DNA from: Limnanthes douglasii subsp. nivea
Lineage: Eukaryota; Streptophyta; Magnoliopsida; Brassicales; Limnanthaceae
DNA length: 64,000 nt
NCBI GenBank assembly: GCA_036936605.1
Contig: JAUPFV010000005.1
Coordinates: 62,330,742 to 62,394,741 of the forward strand
Direction: 5' to 3'
Shown here piece after piece: positions 45,896 through 58,947 of this stretch (positions are counted from its first letter, which is position 1; every line of letters starts with the position of its first letter). Both the position numbers and the translations under genes were made by a program. The notes below the pieces were generated by a model that worked only from the letters and a program-made list of their open reading frames with translations, had not been told where the DNA came from and searched no databases.

Positions 45896-47799
45896 GTAAT
45901 AAAATTTACCGTAGATTCACGCTCTGGAAGTCTTAATATTGGAAGTGGATTTGAAGACTCTCTGCTAGCTGCATTAAGGATTATCTGAAGTCTCCATCTC
46001 TGTTTCTATCCAAAATTTATCTCTCATTTTTGGAATGGTTACGATTTCAGTTGTTAGTTTGCCTTCAGGGAAGATCTTTGGGTAGTCGCCTAAAATACCA
46101 TCAAATGGAGATGTGTTTCAATTTTTTGAGCTTGTCTATCAAATTTAATAAATGATTTGCTGAAATCCATAGAGATTTACACGGAGATTGAAATTCTGGG
46201 CTATCAAAAGTATCGCATGCTGATTATGGCTCTATCTTCAAACATGAGATTGATTAGGCACATAGTTATCACGTGGCGGTCCGTGGTGAGGCAAGGAGAG
46301 GCGAGATTGCCTCAGGATGGGGCGTGACGAGGCCCTTGGCCTGGTGCTCGCCGTGACAGATGTGGCGGCCGTGGCGGTCGTGGTGCTCGCTGTGGCGGCC
46401 GTGGTGAGGCGCTAATCATAGTATTTTTTTGAACTAAAAAAATAAAAACCTAAAACTAAGTTTTTGAAAGATGAATATGTTGTGAAATGAGTTGATATTG
46501 AAGCTGTTGAGGTTGATGAAGTAAACTACAATCTTTGATCTAAGAATCCATCATCTTCAGCGGTTCGCATAAGAGATCAGAGGCTTATTGATGAAGACTA
46601 CGAAGAAGAAGATACTCTATTATGGGATATAAATGGAGAACACGGTGAAGATGAGAAGTGTGAAGATTTTGTCTCAGACGATGATGTATTTTAGTCTATG
46701 TTTTGACTCAGAAGTTTTAATAAGTACGTGGTTGAATGTTTTATAATTAGATATTTTAGTTTATATGTTTGTCATTTGACGCAGATGTTTTAAGAATTAT
46801 GTAATATGATGTTTAAGTTATTATTGTTAGTTTAAAATTCTATATAGTACTATTTAAATTACAGTTATGTGCTATAAAAATATTATTAAGGTAAGGGATC
46901 GTCGCATGTCATGTGGCCATCGCCTCGCTGCACGTCTCGCCGTTGTGGCTTTTTTAGCCCTCTTCTACATGGACCGCCACACGTCACTGATAGCATGTTC
47001 TGGCAGAAGAGGTTTTGTCTAAAATGGAATCCAGCTACCTCAAATTTTCTTGGTGAGGGATCCTATCAGTAATTCAGAGAAAACCGACAGATTATCATCT
47101 AGCTATCAAATTTAAGATAGATTTATATGAGGGTGACATCTCCTTATCCTGAGGAAGATCCCTTCTTTGATTTTAGGGTTTTTTCTAAATTTGTGGGAAG
47201 TCTCTGTAATCAACACCCTGAAAGATCCCTCGATGCTCTACGGAGGAAACCGAACCCATTTCCCTTATCATTCCAACCATATCTCATATTGATCGATAAT
47301 AGCGCATAAGGATAAATATTTTTCGGGGTGACATGTCAGTAACCATAAGGATGAACTCTCAGGTGTACTGATTCTTCAAGATCGAAGAGTGGGTAAGAAC
47401 GGTGAATAGATTTGAGATGAAATTGCTCTCTCTTTCATTTGGGTGGAAGAGGGAGAGGGGGTTATCGACTGGTTGTCTATGGTAGTGTAATTTGGCATCC
47501 AATTTTCAAGGAATTTTTGGTCTGAAAGCTTGAAGGAGCTGCTGGTATTTTATCTTTGGTGGAAGCGACTGTAAGAGTGCTAAAGTGGAAGTTGCATTCT
47601 AAGGTCACTGGTGTTTGGTATGTTTTCGTTTCTTTGGTTATCGAGGGATCCGAGTTTAAATGAGCGAAATCAATTGTTTTTATACTTTAAAATCTCTTGG
47701 GCTTATATTCAAGGTTTAGATTAGGGTTATTTCTATAAAGCCTGATTTTTGTAGTTCTTTGGACCGGTTATTTGAACTAATAACACTTTTTATTTAAAA
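45896..47799 (+). mobile_element. Retroposon-like insertion with A-rich end and ~12-bp target duplication
   Basis: AAATGATAACTA precedes (45884-45895) and follows (47800-47811) this 1.9 kb block, and the block ends ATTTAAAA next to the right copy, suggesting target-primed insertion. The content includes decayed frames such as one with EGAAGILSLVEATVRVLKWKLHSKV near 47530-47600 that I do not recognise. A DNA transposon remnant is nested at about 46264-46995. The left copy of the duplication lies in a locally repeated stretch, so the boundary is uncertain. Confidence 0.45.
46264..46995. mobile_element. hAT-like transposon remnant with GC-rich inverted ends
   Basis: The ends are inverted: TATCACGTGGCGGTCCGTG on the left against GGACCGCCACACGTCACTGA on the right. 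The interior plus strand (about 46500-46690) encodes an acidic piece with RIRDQRLIDEDYEEEDTLLWDINGEH, ending at a stop. The GC-rich subterminal GGCGGCCGTGG repeats stand out against the AT-rich background. No clear 8-bp target duplication was found. Confidence 0.5.
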
Positions 47800-49114
47800 A
47801 AATGATAACTAATAAACATATGATATGTAACAATTAAGCTAAACTAACAATTTTGATCTAAACATTTAACTAAGGTTTTTAATTTAAATTTTTTTATATA
47901 TACATAAAATCACCAATGTAAACCAAATTGAAAGTGTTGGCCACTGAAACAATGTGTGGCAATAAAAGAATGTCGGCTACAATCTAATGGAATAAAATTG
48001 GTGGGTTCGAGGCGGAGAAAATCTAATGAAAAGAATATCGGCTACAATCTAATGGAATATTGGTAACCCATTATTTTTTTATTATATGTGTATTAATTGG
48101 GTTATTAGTGTAAACCTAAAATACCTTTAAGAAATTACATAGTAATAAATTATTAGAATTTTTTTATATACAAAATATATAAATCATAGCTAATAAACAC
48201 ATGATACGTAGCAACTAAACTAAGCAAACAATTTTTAAAATTTATTGAGATAACTCATTAACATATTAAGTGTAACAAAATATAATTTCTTATGAATCTA
48301 AAAAATTATCTTAAATATCTTTAAATATCTATAGGAAGTTATGTGTAAAAACTACCCGTTATAGACTGAATTGGATGATTCTGCAATAGAAACGTTGTAT
48401 GACGATGAAAGAAGAACGTCGTAGATCTAATAGAATAAAAAAAATGGATTGAAGTGGAAAAAATTGGATCGAAAGTGTCTGTTGTGTTATCGACGAGTGA
48501 TGTCAGTTCATGGACTCAATATTAAAGTGAAGAATATTTAACACAAAAAATGAAAAAAATAACTATAAAAAAACCACAAAATGAAATCATAGAAGACAAA
48601 AACTATTATGGACAACTTTTTTTTAATTAAAAGAAACTTTAATTTAATATAACAGTGGGCCATAAGACCATACAAGAAAAAGTAAATGCCAGGAGGAAAT
48701 ATTTCCGACCCGACTTGGAAAAGTATCAAGGAAACCCTAGTCTTTAAATCAGACTCTATCGTCTCCTTTACTTGCAAACCTCTTAGACCTACAAGCAGTA
48801 GATTTTTCAAATCACGATATTTACCCATACAAGAGACTATTTTAGGGCAAATGAAAGATTTCGGAAGTATTAGCAGATTCACTTCAGGGCTCAGAAGATG
48901 GCTACATCGATACATACCGATTTTTTGATTTTTGGAATGTGGACGAATTTGCAGAGCTCGGATCAATTTATTTTGAGACTAGAGAAGCATCAAAAAAGCT
49001 GAAAGAAGGAATAATTTGAGACAGAGGGATGAAGTTCAGCAATACCAGGCTTACAGATCAGAACTCGAATCATCTTCTCAGGAACCCAGAGAAAGGTAAT
49101 AGCTTTCTTCAAAT

Positions 49115-49685
49115 TAGGTATGGGCATTCGGTTCGATTCAGTTTGGTTCTCGGTTCTTTCGGTTCTTTAAAACTAGTACCCATTTAGGAACTGATTAAAA
49201 AATTCAGTTCGGTTCGGTTCTTCTCGGTTCGGTTCAGTTACATTCGGGTTTCGGTTCCAAATGGTTACTTTATAACCAGAAGAACCGCTTGGAACCGAAC
49301 CCGAAAGGAACGAAATGATTATTTTCTAACCAAATGGTTACTTTCTAACCAAAAAAACTGTTTGGAAATGAACCCGAAAAGAACTAAATGGTTATTTTCT
49401 AACCAAATGGTTACTTTCTAACCAAAAGAACTGTTTGAACTGAACCCGAAAAGAACCGTTTGGAACCGAACAGAAAACCATGGATATTCAAAGGTACTAT
49501 TGCTTATTCGGTTCTTTACGGGTACTATTCGGTTCTCGGTTCTGAACCGAACCGAACCGAGAACCGTGTGTATTTAAATTAAGGAACCGCACGGGTATTT
49601 ATAAGGAACCGGAACCGAACCGAATCCGTTATTTCGGTTCGGTTCGGTTCGGTTCTTCGGTTCCATACCCATATGCCCATGCCTA
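49115..49685. mobile_element. hAT-type MITE rich in CGGTT, unit 1
   Basis: Ends TAGGTATGGGCAT and ATGCCCATGCCTA are inverted and flanked by the 8-bp duplication CTTCAAAT (49107-49114, 49686-49693). The interior has GGTTC/GAACC arrays on both arms and a repeat of about 40 bases with AAATGGTTACTTTCTAACC. Confidence 0.85.
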
Positions 49686-50112
49686 CTTCAAATTATGTCA
49701 AAACCCAGAGAAATTAGTCTTTGAATACCACCATTGATTATACTCAGCCTTCAACGAATCAAGAAGGAGAAATAAGAGGTATCTTCAATATTTACTGGTG
49801 TTGCCGCTTTGAAAGAGTGTGAGTTTAGGCGTGTCTTAGGCGTCTAACCGGTAGGATCTCGAAAGATCTCATCTGCAATCAAGAAAAATGAAAGGCCTTT
49901 TCAAGATAAACTTGGAAGTCGGATTAGAGTTTGACAGATTCATCATTTAGAAGACAGAAATCAGGTATTTATTCTTCATAGTTCACGTAGCCTAGATTCA
50001 AGCTTTCCAGGAAAGTAATTGCTAAGAGTTGATTAGGAATCTGAAGGCTAGAGTATTCCATTCTCATTTTACATCTCAGGGTCCACTTTGCAAGCCAATC
50101 TGCGGCTTGATT

Positions 50113-50393
50113 TTAGACCCTAGAGATGTGAGAAATTTTCATTGAGGGCTTTATCAGCCTTCTGTAACAATGGGGAATCTCTTTGAGATTTTCGGGGAAT
50201 GTTCCATAAGCTAGGAGATTCACCATTATTTGGGAATCAGATTCGATTTCTAATTTATTCAAACCTTTTTTGTGCCAGTAAATTAGGCCATCGAGGAGGG
50301 CTCTACACTCAGCCATAATTGGGCTGAGCTTCCCATACAGGTTAGTAAAGGCAGTAATTATCTCACCTTTATAATTTCTGATTATGATGCCAC
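50113..50393 (-). pseudogene. RNase H-like (RVT_3) domain of the LINE, unit 1
   Basis: The frame reads CGIIIRNYKGEIITAF, then PIMAECRALLDGLIY, KLEIESDSQIMVNLL and HISRV, the order of the RVT_3 RNase H domain found at the end of plant LINE polyproteins. A stop follows, then NQAADWLAKWTLR in the same frame. The identical stop occurs in all three units, so it predates their amplification. The active-site Glu and Asp are visible. Confidence 0.75.
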
Positions 50394-52280
50394 AACTTGA
50401 AATAAAAGAATTATATTATTAGATATATATTGCAAATACCATTATCACGATATCTTTATTTAATTGTCATTTTAGCAGTATGCACTATGTAACTTCTTCT
50501 TCCTATTTTTCTACCTCACACTAGAAATATATAATTTGATCCGAAAGACGGTTATTTCTTTGCTTGTCGTTAGCGAGAATAATTATTTGAACCTTTTGTT
50601 AAGAAGAAAATTACAATTTATGAAATCTACCATAACTACATAAAAACCTATGTCTAATGACGTATTTTATTATATCTTTGTAGATTAAAACCTTGAATTA
50701 AACACATATTATAGACATGTAAATTATCTCCCCAACATCAATACTAACATCACTAGGATGACTAGTGGAGCAAAAAATTAAAGTTTTACGCTATGACACG
50801 ATATTTTGTTTTAAATTGAATAAACAATATCAAAAATTCCTTAAACCAAAATAGAAAATCCTTAAAAACCAAATTCTTTTGTTTCTCATGGGTTGAGACT
50901 ATATATGTTGTTGTTTTTACCATTCTGAATGTTGGTAGCCAAACTCTATTTTAATTATATTTGAGTATTACTTGTGTTATGAGTGAAAACATAGAACATA
51001 GTTAAGAAATTAAATGGTAAATAACAAATTAGATCTTTAAAATATTAGAATTTAATAACTAAAAACTAATAATACGTAACAACTAATTTATTCCACTAGT
51101 TTCATGTATGTATTCACGATATTATATTTGGTTGTATAGGTGACCAAATGTTTTCGAGTTGATTTTTATCTTTCCAGAATGTCTCATATCACTGTAAGTT
51201 TTTCTATTATATATTTAATGTTTTTATATATATTTTAAATTTTAATCATGAAAAAAATCTAAAAACATTTTTAAAATTTTTAATTTTTTTAAAATTATAT
51301 ATATGAACTTATTGTTGTAGACCGAATCGAAAGTATTACAACATAAACAACGTGTGAGATGATGAATAAAACGACGAACTAATCCGATTAAATAAAAAGT
51401 AAAATTCAAATAAAAATATCAAATCAATATTTATTATGACGAAAAATATCAATTTATCGATTTAATATTAAAATAAATATAATAAAAAACAGATTAAAGA
51501 AAACTAACCCAAATATATAAAAGAAACCTGTTTTTTTTAAAACAAAAGTTAGGTTTAAAAAAGTTTATATATACATAAAATCACCAATGTAAACCAAATT
51601 GAAAGTGTTGGCCACTGAAACAATGTGTGGCAATAAAAGAATGTCGGCTACAATCTAATGGAATAAAAGTGGTGGGTTCGAGGTGGACCAAATCTAATGA
51701 AAAGAATATCGGCTACAATCTAATGGAATATTTGTAACCCATTATTTTTTTATTATATGTGTATTAATTGGGTTATTAGTGTAAACCTAAAATACCTTTA
51801 AAAATTACATAGTAATAAATTATTAGAATTTTTTTTTATATACAAAATATATAAATCATAGCTAATAAACACATTATACGTAGCAACTAAACTAAGCAAA
51901 CAATTTTTAAAATTTATTGAGATAACTCATTAACATATTAAGTGTAACAAAATATAATTTCTTATGAATCTAAAATATTATCTTAAATATCTTTAAATAT
52001 CTATAGGAAGTTATGTGTAAAAACTACCCGTTATAGACTGAATTGGATGATTCTGCAATAGAAACGTTGTATGACGATGAAAGAAGAACGCCGTAGATCT
52101 AATAGAATAAAAAAAATTTGGAGTGAAGTGGAAAAAATTAGATCGAAAGTGTCTGTTGTGTTATCGACGAGTGATGTCAGTTCGTGGACTCAATATTAAA
52201 GTGAAGAATTTAACACAAAAAATGAAAAAAATAACTATAAAAAACCCCAAAATGAAATCATAGAAGATAAAAACTATTAT

Positions 52281-54200
52281 GGCCAATTTTTTTTAATTAA
52301 AAGGAACTTTAATTTAAAATAAGAGTGGGCCATAAGACCATACAAGAAAAGGTAAATCCCAGGAGGAAATACTTCCGACCCGACTTGGAGAAGTATCAAG
52401 GAAACCCTAGTCTTTAAATCAGACTCTATCGTCTCCTTTACTTGCAAACCTCTTAGACCTACAAGCAGTAGATTTTTCAAATCACGATATTTACCCATAC
52501 AAGAGACTATTTTAGGGCAAATGATAGATTTCGCCAGTATTAGCAGATTCACTTCAGGGCTGAGAAGATGGCTACATCGATACATACCGATTTTTTGATT
52601 TTTGGATTGTGGACGAATTTGCAGAGCTCAGATCAATTTATTTTGAGACTAGAGAAGCTTCAAAGCTGAAAGAAGGAATCATTTGAGACAAAGGGATGAA
52701 GTTCAGCAATACCAGGCTTACAGATCAGAACTCAAATCATCTTCTCAGGAACCCAGAGAAAGGTAATAGCTTCCTTCAAATTAGGTATGGGAATTCGGTT
52801 CTTCGGTTCGGCTCGGTTCGGTTCTTTCGGTTCTCGGTTCTTTCGGTTCTTTAAAACTAGTACCTATTTAGGAAACGATTAAAATTCGGTTCGGTTCGGT
52901 TCGGTTCTCGGTTCTTTCGATTCTTTAAAACTAGTACCCATTTAGGAACTGATTAAAATTCAGTTCGGTTCGGTTCTTCTCGGTTCGGTTCAGTTACATT
53001 CGGGTTTCGGGTCCAAATGGTTACTTTGTAACCAGAAGAACCGCTTGGAACCGAAACCGAAAGGAACGAAATGATTATTTTCTAACCAAATGGTTACTTT
53101 CTAACCAAAAAAATTGTTTGGAACTGAACCCGAAAAGAACCAAATGGTTATTTTCTAACCAAATGGTTACTTTCGAACCAAAAGAACTGTTTGAACTGAA
53201 CCCGAAAAGAACCAAATGGTTACTTTGTAACCAAATGGTTACTTTGTAGCCAAAAGAACCGTTTGGAACCGAACAGAAAACCATGGATATTCAAAGGTAT
53301 TATTGCTTATTCGGTTCTTTATGGGTACTATTCGGTTCTCGGTTCTGAACCGAACCGAACCGAGAACCATGGGTATTTAAATTAAGGAACCGCACGGGTA
53401 TTTATAAGGAGCCGGAACCGAACCGAATCCGTTATTTCGGTTCGGTTCGGTTCGGTTCGGTTCTTCGGTTCCATACCCATATGCCCATGCCTACTTCAAA
53501 TTATGTCAAAACCCAGAGAAATTGGTCTTTGAATACCACCATTGATTATACTCAGCCTTCAACGAATCAAGAAGGAGAAATAAGAGGTATCTTCAATATT
53601 TACTGGTGTTGCCGCTTTGAAAGAGTGTGAGTTTAGGCATGTCTTAGGCGTCTAACCGGTAGGATCTTGAAAGATCTCATCTGCAATCAAGAAAAATAAA
53701 AGGCCTTTTCAAGATAAACTTGGAAGCCGGATTAGAGTTTGACAGATTCACATTTAGAAGACATAAATCAGGTATTTATTCTTCATAGTTCACGTAGCCC
53801 AGATTCAAGCTTTCCAGGAAAGTAATTGCTAAGAGTTGATTAGGAATCTGAAGGCTAGAGTATTCCATTCTCATTTTACATCTCAGGGTCCACTTTGCAA
53901 GCCAATCTGCGGCTTGATTTTAGACCCTAGAGATGTGAGAAATTTTCATTGAGGGCTTTATCAGCCTTCTGTAACAATGGGGAATCTCTTTGAGATTTTC
54001 GGAGAATGTTCCATAAGCTAGGAGATTCACCATTATTTGGGAATCAGATTCGATTTCTAATTTATTCAAACCTTTTTTGTGACAGTAAATTAGGCCATCG
54101 AGGAGGGCTCTGCACTCAGCCATAATTGGGCTGAGCTTCCTATACAGGTTAGTAAAGGAAGTAATTATCTCACCTTTATAATTTCTGATTATGATGCCAC
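52281..54200 (-). mobile_element. 3' LINE fragment in unit 2
   Basis: The same block as 48611-50393, with the same edges (ATTATGGCCAATTTTTT on the left, GATGCCACAACTTG on the right) and the same nested MITE. Confidence 0.6.
52782..53493. mobile_element. hAT-type MITE rich in CGGTT, unit 2
   Basis: Same element, 712 bp, flanked by CTTCAAAT at 52774-52781 and 53494-53501. It keeps an additional GGTTC block of about 80 bases and an extra AAATGGTTACTTTG repeat absent from unit 1. Confidence 0.87.
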
Positions 54201-54203
54201 AAC
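53920..54203 (-). pseudogene. RNase H-like (RVT_3) domain of the LINE, unit 2
   Basis: Same as the unit 1 copy with two visible residue changes (W to C after LIY, P to S in YGTFSEN) and the same stop after HISRV. Confidence 0.75.
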
Positions 54204-56110
54204 TTGAAATAAAAGAATTATATTATTAGATATATATTGCAAATACCATTATCACGATATCTTTATTTAATTGTCATTTTAGCAGTATGCACTATGTAAC
54301 TTCTTCTTCCTATTTTTCTTGCTCACACTGGAGATATATAATTTGATCCGAAAGACGGTCATTTCTTTGCTTGTCGTTAGCGAGAATAATTATTTGAACC
54401 TTTTGTTAAGAAGAAAATTACAATTTATGAAATCTACCATAACTACATAAAAACCTATGTCTAATGACGTATTTTATTATATCTTTGTAGATTAAAACCT
54501 TGAATTAAACACATATTATTGACATGTAAATTATCTCCCCAACATCAATACTGACATCACTAGGATGACTAGTGGAGCAAAAAATTAAAGTTTTACGCCA
54601 TGACACGATATTTTGTTTTAAATTGAATAGACAATATCAAAAATTCCTTAAAGCAAAATAGAAAATCCTTAAAAACCAAATTCTTTTGTTTCTCATGGGG
54701 TTGAGACTATATATGTTGTTGTTTTTACCATTCTGAATGTTGGTAGCCAAACTCTATTTTAATTATATTTGAGTATTACTTGCGTTATGAGTGAAAACAT
54801 AGAACATAGTTAAGAAATTAAATGGTAAATGACAAATTAGATCTTTAAAATATTAGAATTTAGTAATATATTAAAAATATAAACAATAACTAAAAACTAA
54901 TAATACGTAACAACTAATTTATTCCACTAGTTTCATGTCTGTATTCACGGTATTATATTTGGTTGTATAGGTGACCAAATGTTTTCGAGTTGATTTTGAT
55001 CTTTCCAGAATGTCTCATATCACTGTAAGTTTTTCTATTATATATTTAATGTTTTTATATAGATTTTAAATTTTAATCATGAAAAAAAATCTAAAAACAT
55101 TTTTAAATTTTTTTAATTTTTTTAAAATTATATATATGAACTTATTGTTGTAGACCGAATCGAAAGTATTACAACATAGACAACGTGTGAGATGATGAAT
55201 AAAACGACGAACTAATCCGAGTAAATAAAAAGTAAAATTCAAATAAAAATATCAAATCAATATTTATTATGACGAAAAATATCAATTTATCGATTTAATA
55301 ATAAAAATAAATATAATAAAAAACAGATTAAAGAAAACTAACCAAAATATATAAAAGAAACCTGTTTTTTTTAAAACAAAAGTTAGGTTTAAAAAAGTTT
55401 ATATATACATAAAATCACCAATGTAAACCAAATTGAAAGTGTTGGCCACTGAAACAATGTGTGGCAATAAAAGAATGCCGGCTACAATCTAATGGAATAA
55501 AAGTGGTGGGTTCGAGGTGGACGAAATCTAATGAAAAGAATATCGGCTACAATCTAATGGAATATTTGTAACCCATTATTTTTTTATTATATGTGTATTA
55601 ATTGGGTTATTAGTGTAAACCTAAAATACCTTTAAAAAATTACATAGTAATAAATTATTAGAATTTTTTTTATATACAAAATATATAAATCATAGCTAAT
55701 AAACACATTATAGGTAGCAACTAAACTAAGCAAACAATTTTCAAAATTTATTGAGATAACTCATTAACATATTAAGTGTAACAAAATATAATTTCTTATG
55801 AATCTAAAATTTAAATATCTTTAAATATCTATAGGAAGTTATGTGTAAAAACTACCCATTATAGACTTAATTGGATGATTCTGCAATAGAAACGTTGTAT
55901 GACGATGAAAGAAGAACGTCGTAGATCTAATAGAATAAAAAAAATTGGATTGAAGTGGAAAAAATTGGATCGAAAGTGTCTGTTGTGTTATCGACGAGTG
56001 ATGTCAATTCATGGACTCAATATTAAAGTGAAGAATTTAACACAAAAAATGAAAAAAAATAACTATAAAAAAACCGCAAAATGAAATCATAGAAGATAAA
56101 AACTATTATG

Positions 56111-58037
56111 GCCAATTTTTTTTAATTAAAAGGAATTTAATTTAAAATAACAGTGGGCCATAAGACCATACAAGAAAAGGTAAATCCCAGTCGGAAATAC
56201 TTCCGACCCGACTTGGAGAAGTATCAAGGAAACCCTAGTCTTTAAATCAGACTTTATCGTCTCCTTTACTTGCAAACCTCTTAGACCTACAAGCAGTAGA
56301 TTTTTCAAATCACGATATTTACCCATACAAGAGACTATTTTAGGGCAAATGAAAGATTTCGGCAGTATTAGCAGATTCACTTCAGGGCTCAGAAGATGGC
56401 TACATCGATACATACCGATTTTTTGATTTTTGGATTGTGGACGAATTTGCAGAGCTCAAATCAATTTATTTTGAGACTAGAGAAGCTTCAAAGCTGAAAG
56501 AAGGAATCATTTGAGACAGAGGGCTGAAGTTCATCAATACCAGGATTACAGATCAGAACTCGAATCATCTTCTCAGGAACCCATAGAAAGGTAATAGCTT
56601 CCTTCAAATTAGGTATGGGAATTCGGTTCTTCGGTTCGGCTCGGTTCGGTTCTTTCGGTTCTCGGTTCTTTCGGTTCTTTAAAACTAGTACCTATTTAGG
56701 AAACAATTAAAATTCGGTTCGATTCGGTTCGGTTCTCGGTTTTTTCGGTTCTTTAAAACTAGTAACCATTTAGGAACTGATTAAAATTCAGTTCGGTTCG
56801 GTTCTTCTTTGTTCATTTCAGTTATATTCGGGTTTCGGTTCAGTTATATTCGGGTTTCGGTTCCAAATGGTTACTTTGTAACCAGAAGAACTGCTTGGAA
56901 CTGGACCCGAAAGGAACGAAATGGTTATTTTCTAACCAAATGGTTACTTTCTAACCAAAAAAACTGTTTGGAACTGAACCCGAAAAGAACCAAATGGTTA
57001 TTTTCTAACCAAATGGTTACTTCTAACCAAAAGAACTGTTTGGAAATGAACCCGAAAAGAACCAAATGGTTACTTTGAAACCAAATTCTTACTTTGTAGC
57101 CAAACGAACTGTTTGGAACCGAACAGAAAACCATGGATATTCAAAGGTACTATTGCTTATTCGGTTCTTTATCGGTACTATTCGGTTCTCGGTTCTGAAC
57201 CGAACCGAACCGAGAACCGTGGGTATTTAAATTAAGGAACCGCACAGGTATTTATAAGGAAGCGGAACCAAACTGAATCCGTTATTTCGGTTCGGTTCTT
57301 CGGTTCCATACCCATATGCCCATGCCTACTTCAAATTTTGTCAAAACCCAGAGAAATTGGTCTTTAAATACCACCTTTTCATTATACTCAGCCTTCAACG
57401 AATCAAGAAGGAGAAATAAGAGGTCTCTTTAATATTTACTGGTGTTGCGGCTTTGAAAGAGTGTGAGTTTAGGCGTGTCTTAGGCGTCTAACCGGTAGGA
57501 TCTCGAAAGATCTCATCTGCAATCAAGAGAAATAAAAGGCCTTTTCAAGATAAACTTGGAAGCCGGAATAGAGTTTGACAGATTCATCATTTAGAAGATA
57601 GAAATCAGGTATTTATTCTTCATAGTTCACGTAGCCCAGATTCAAGTTTTCCAGGAAAGTAATTGCTAAGAGTTGATTAGGAATCTGAAGGCTAGAGTAT
57701 TCCATTCTCATTTTACATCTCAGGGTCCACTTTGCAAGCTAATCCGCGGCTTGATTTTAGACCCTAGAGATGTGAGAAATTTTCATTGAGGGCTTTATCA
57801 GCCTTCTGTAACAATGGGGAATCTCTTTGAGATTTTCGGAGAATGTTCCATAAGCTAGGAGATTCACCATTATTTGGGAATCAGATTCGATTTCTAATTT
57901 ATTCAAACCTTTTTTCTGATAGTAAATTAGGCCATCGAGGAGGGCTCTGCACTCAGCCATAATTGGGCTGAGCTTCCCATACAGGTTAATAAAGGCAGTA
58001 ATTATCTCACCTTTATAAATTCTGATTATGATGCCAC
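56111..58037 (-). mobile_element. 3' LINE fragment in unit 3
   Basis: Third copy of the block, with the same nested MITE at 56610-57328. Confidence 0.6.
56610..57328. mobile_element. hAT-type MITE rich in CGGTT, unit 3
   Basis: Same element, 719 bp, flanked by CTTCAAAT at 56602-56609 and 57329-57336. Confidence 0.87.
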
Positions 58038-58040
58038 AAC
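57757..58040 (-). pseudogene. RNase H-like (RVT_3) domain of the LINE, unit 3
   Basis: Same domain and same stop after HISRV as in units 1 and 2, with YYQKKG instead of YCHKKG. Confidence 0.75.
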
Positions 58041-58650
58041 TTGAAATAAAAGAATTATATTATTAGATATATATTGCAAATACCATTATCACGATATCTT
58101 TATTTAATTGTCATTTTAGCATGCACTATGTAACTTCTTCTTCCTATTTTTCTACCTCACATTGGAGATATATAATTTGATCCGAAAGACGGTCATTTCT
58201 TTGATTGTCGTTAGCGAGAATAATTATTTGAACCTTTTGTTAAGAAGAAAATTACAATTTATGAAATCTACCATAACTACATAAAAACCTATGTCTAATG
58301 ACGTATTTTATTATATCTTTGTAGATTAAAACCTTGAATTAAACACATATTATAGACATGTAAATTATATCCCAACACAAAGACTGACATCACTAGGATG
58401 ACCAGTGGAGCAAAAAATTAAAGTTTTACGCTATGACACGATATTTTGTTTTAAATTGAATAGACAATATCAAAAATTCCTTAAACCAAAATAGAAAATC
58501 CTTAAAAACCAAATTCTTTTGTTTCTCATGAGGTTGAGACTATATATGTTTTTGTTTTTACCATTCTGAATGTTGGTAGCCAAACTCTATTTTAATTATA
58601 TTTTAGTATTACTTGCGTCATGAGTGAAAACATTAGACATAGTTAAGAAA

Positions 58651-58937
58651 GGGTAAAAAACACCAAAGGTCCTCCATGTTTGTCACTTGTAGCACATTAG
58701 TCCATATTCTTTGTCTCTGTAATAAATCGGTCCTCTATATTTTAAAACTGTAACAAGCAGATCCTTTTTTGTAATAAATAGGTCCTCCATATTTGTAATA
58801 AACAGGTCCCTCACGTTTTCAATTTGTAATAAACAGGTCCTTCAAATTTTCAGAAAAGAATCTGTTTGTTACATTTTTAAAATTTAAGGGACCGATGTAT
58901 TATAGAGATAAAGAATAGAGACTGATGTGTTACAAGT
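58651..58937. mobile_element. Mutator-type MITE, right end lost
   Basis: The left arm starts GGGTAAAAAACACC, the same terminus as the Pack-MULE next door. CACTTGTAGCACATTAGTCC near 58702 reappears inverted near 58917-58937 (GACTGATGTGTTACAAGTG), and ATCGGTCCT inverted at 58889. The last 30 or so bases of the right arm and about 6 bases of host sequence are missing at the junction with the next element's target duplication. Confidence 0.7.
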
Positions 58938-58947
58938 GGTAAATAAC

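Larger units (their letters stand above)
48611..50393 (-). mobile_element. 3' LINE fragment in unit 1
   Basis: This block is missing from the older family copy at 44981-45883. On the minus strand it runs from an RNase H domain to an A-rich end (complement of TTTTTTTTAATTAAAAG), as a 5'-truncated LINE would. Both edges show related ATTATG..CAA words. It contains a hAT-type MITE at 49115-49685. Confidence 0.6.
47901..51571. repeat. Long tandem unit 1 (3.67 kb)
   Basis: This starts at TACATAAAATCACCAATG. The same anchor recurs at 51572 and 55406, giving units of 3671 and 3834 bp. Each unit contains two diverged relatives of a shorter ancestral repeat (around ATTATATGTGTATTAATTGGG at 48081 and ATTATATTTGAGTATTACTTG at 50951), a LINE fragment and a MITE. 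Confidence 0.92.
51572..55405. repeat. Long tandem unit 2 (3.83 kb)
   Basis: Near-identical to unit 1 by eye apart from scattered substitutions, small indels and a MITE about 140 bases longer. Confidence 0.93.

Noticed and set aside
48538..48966. Minus-strand frame of 142 residues, with relatives at 52277-52585 and 56126-56413
   Set aside because: It is the region downstream of the LINE RNase H domain and ends in the A-rich tail. The three copies are conserved only because the units are recent duplicates. I treat it as 3' untranslated LINE sequence, though a real short ORF cannot be excluded.
53075..53284. Repetitive peptide frames (also 56809-57078 and 56925-57134) with recurring SNHLVLFGF
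   Set aside because: These are translations of the AAATGGTTACTTT minisatellite inside the hAT MITE. There are no start context, splice signals or family resemblance.
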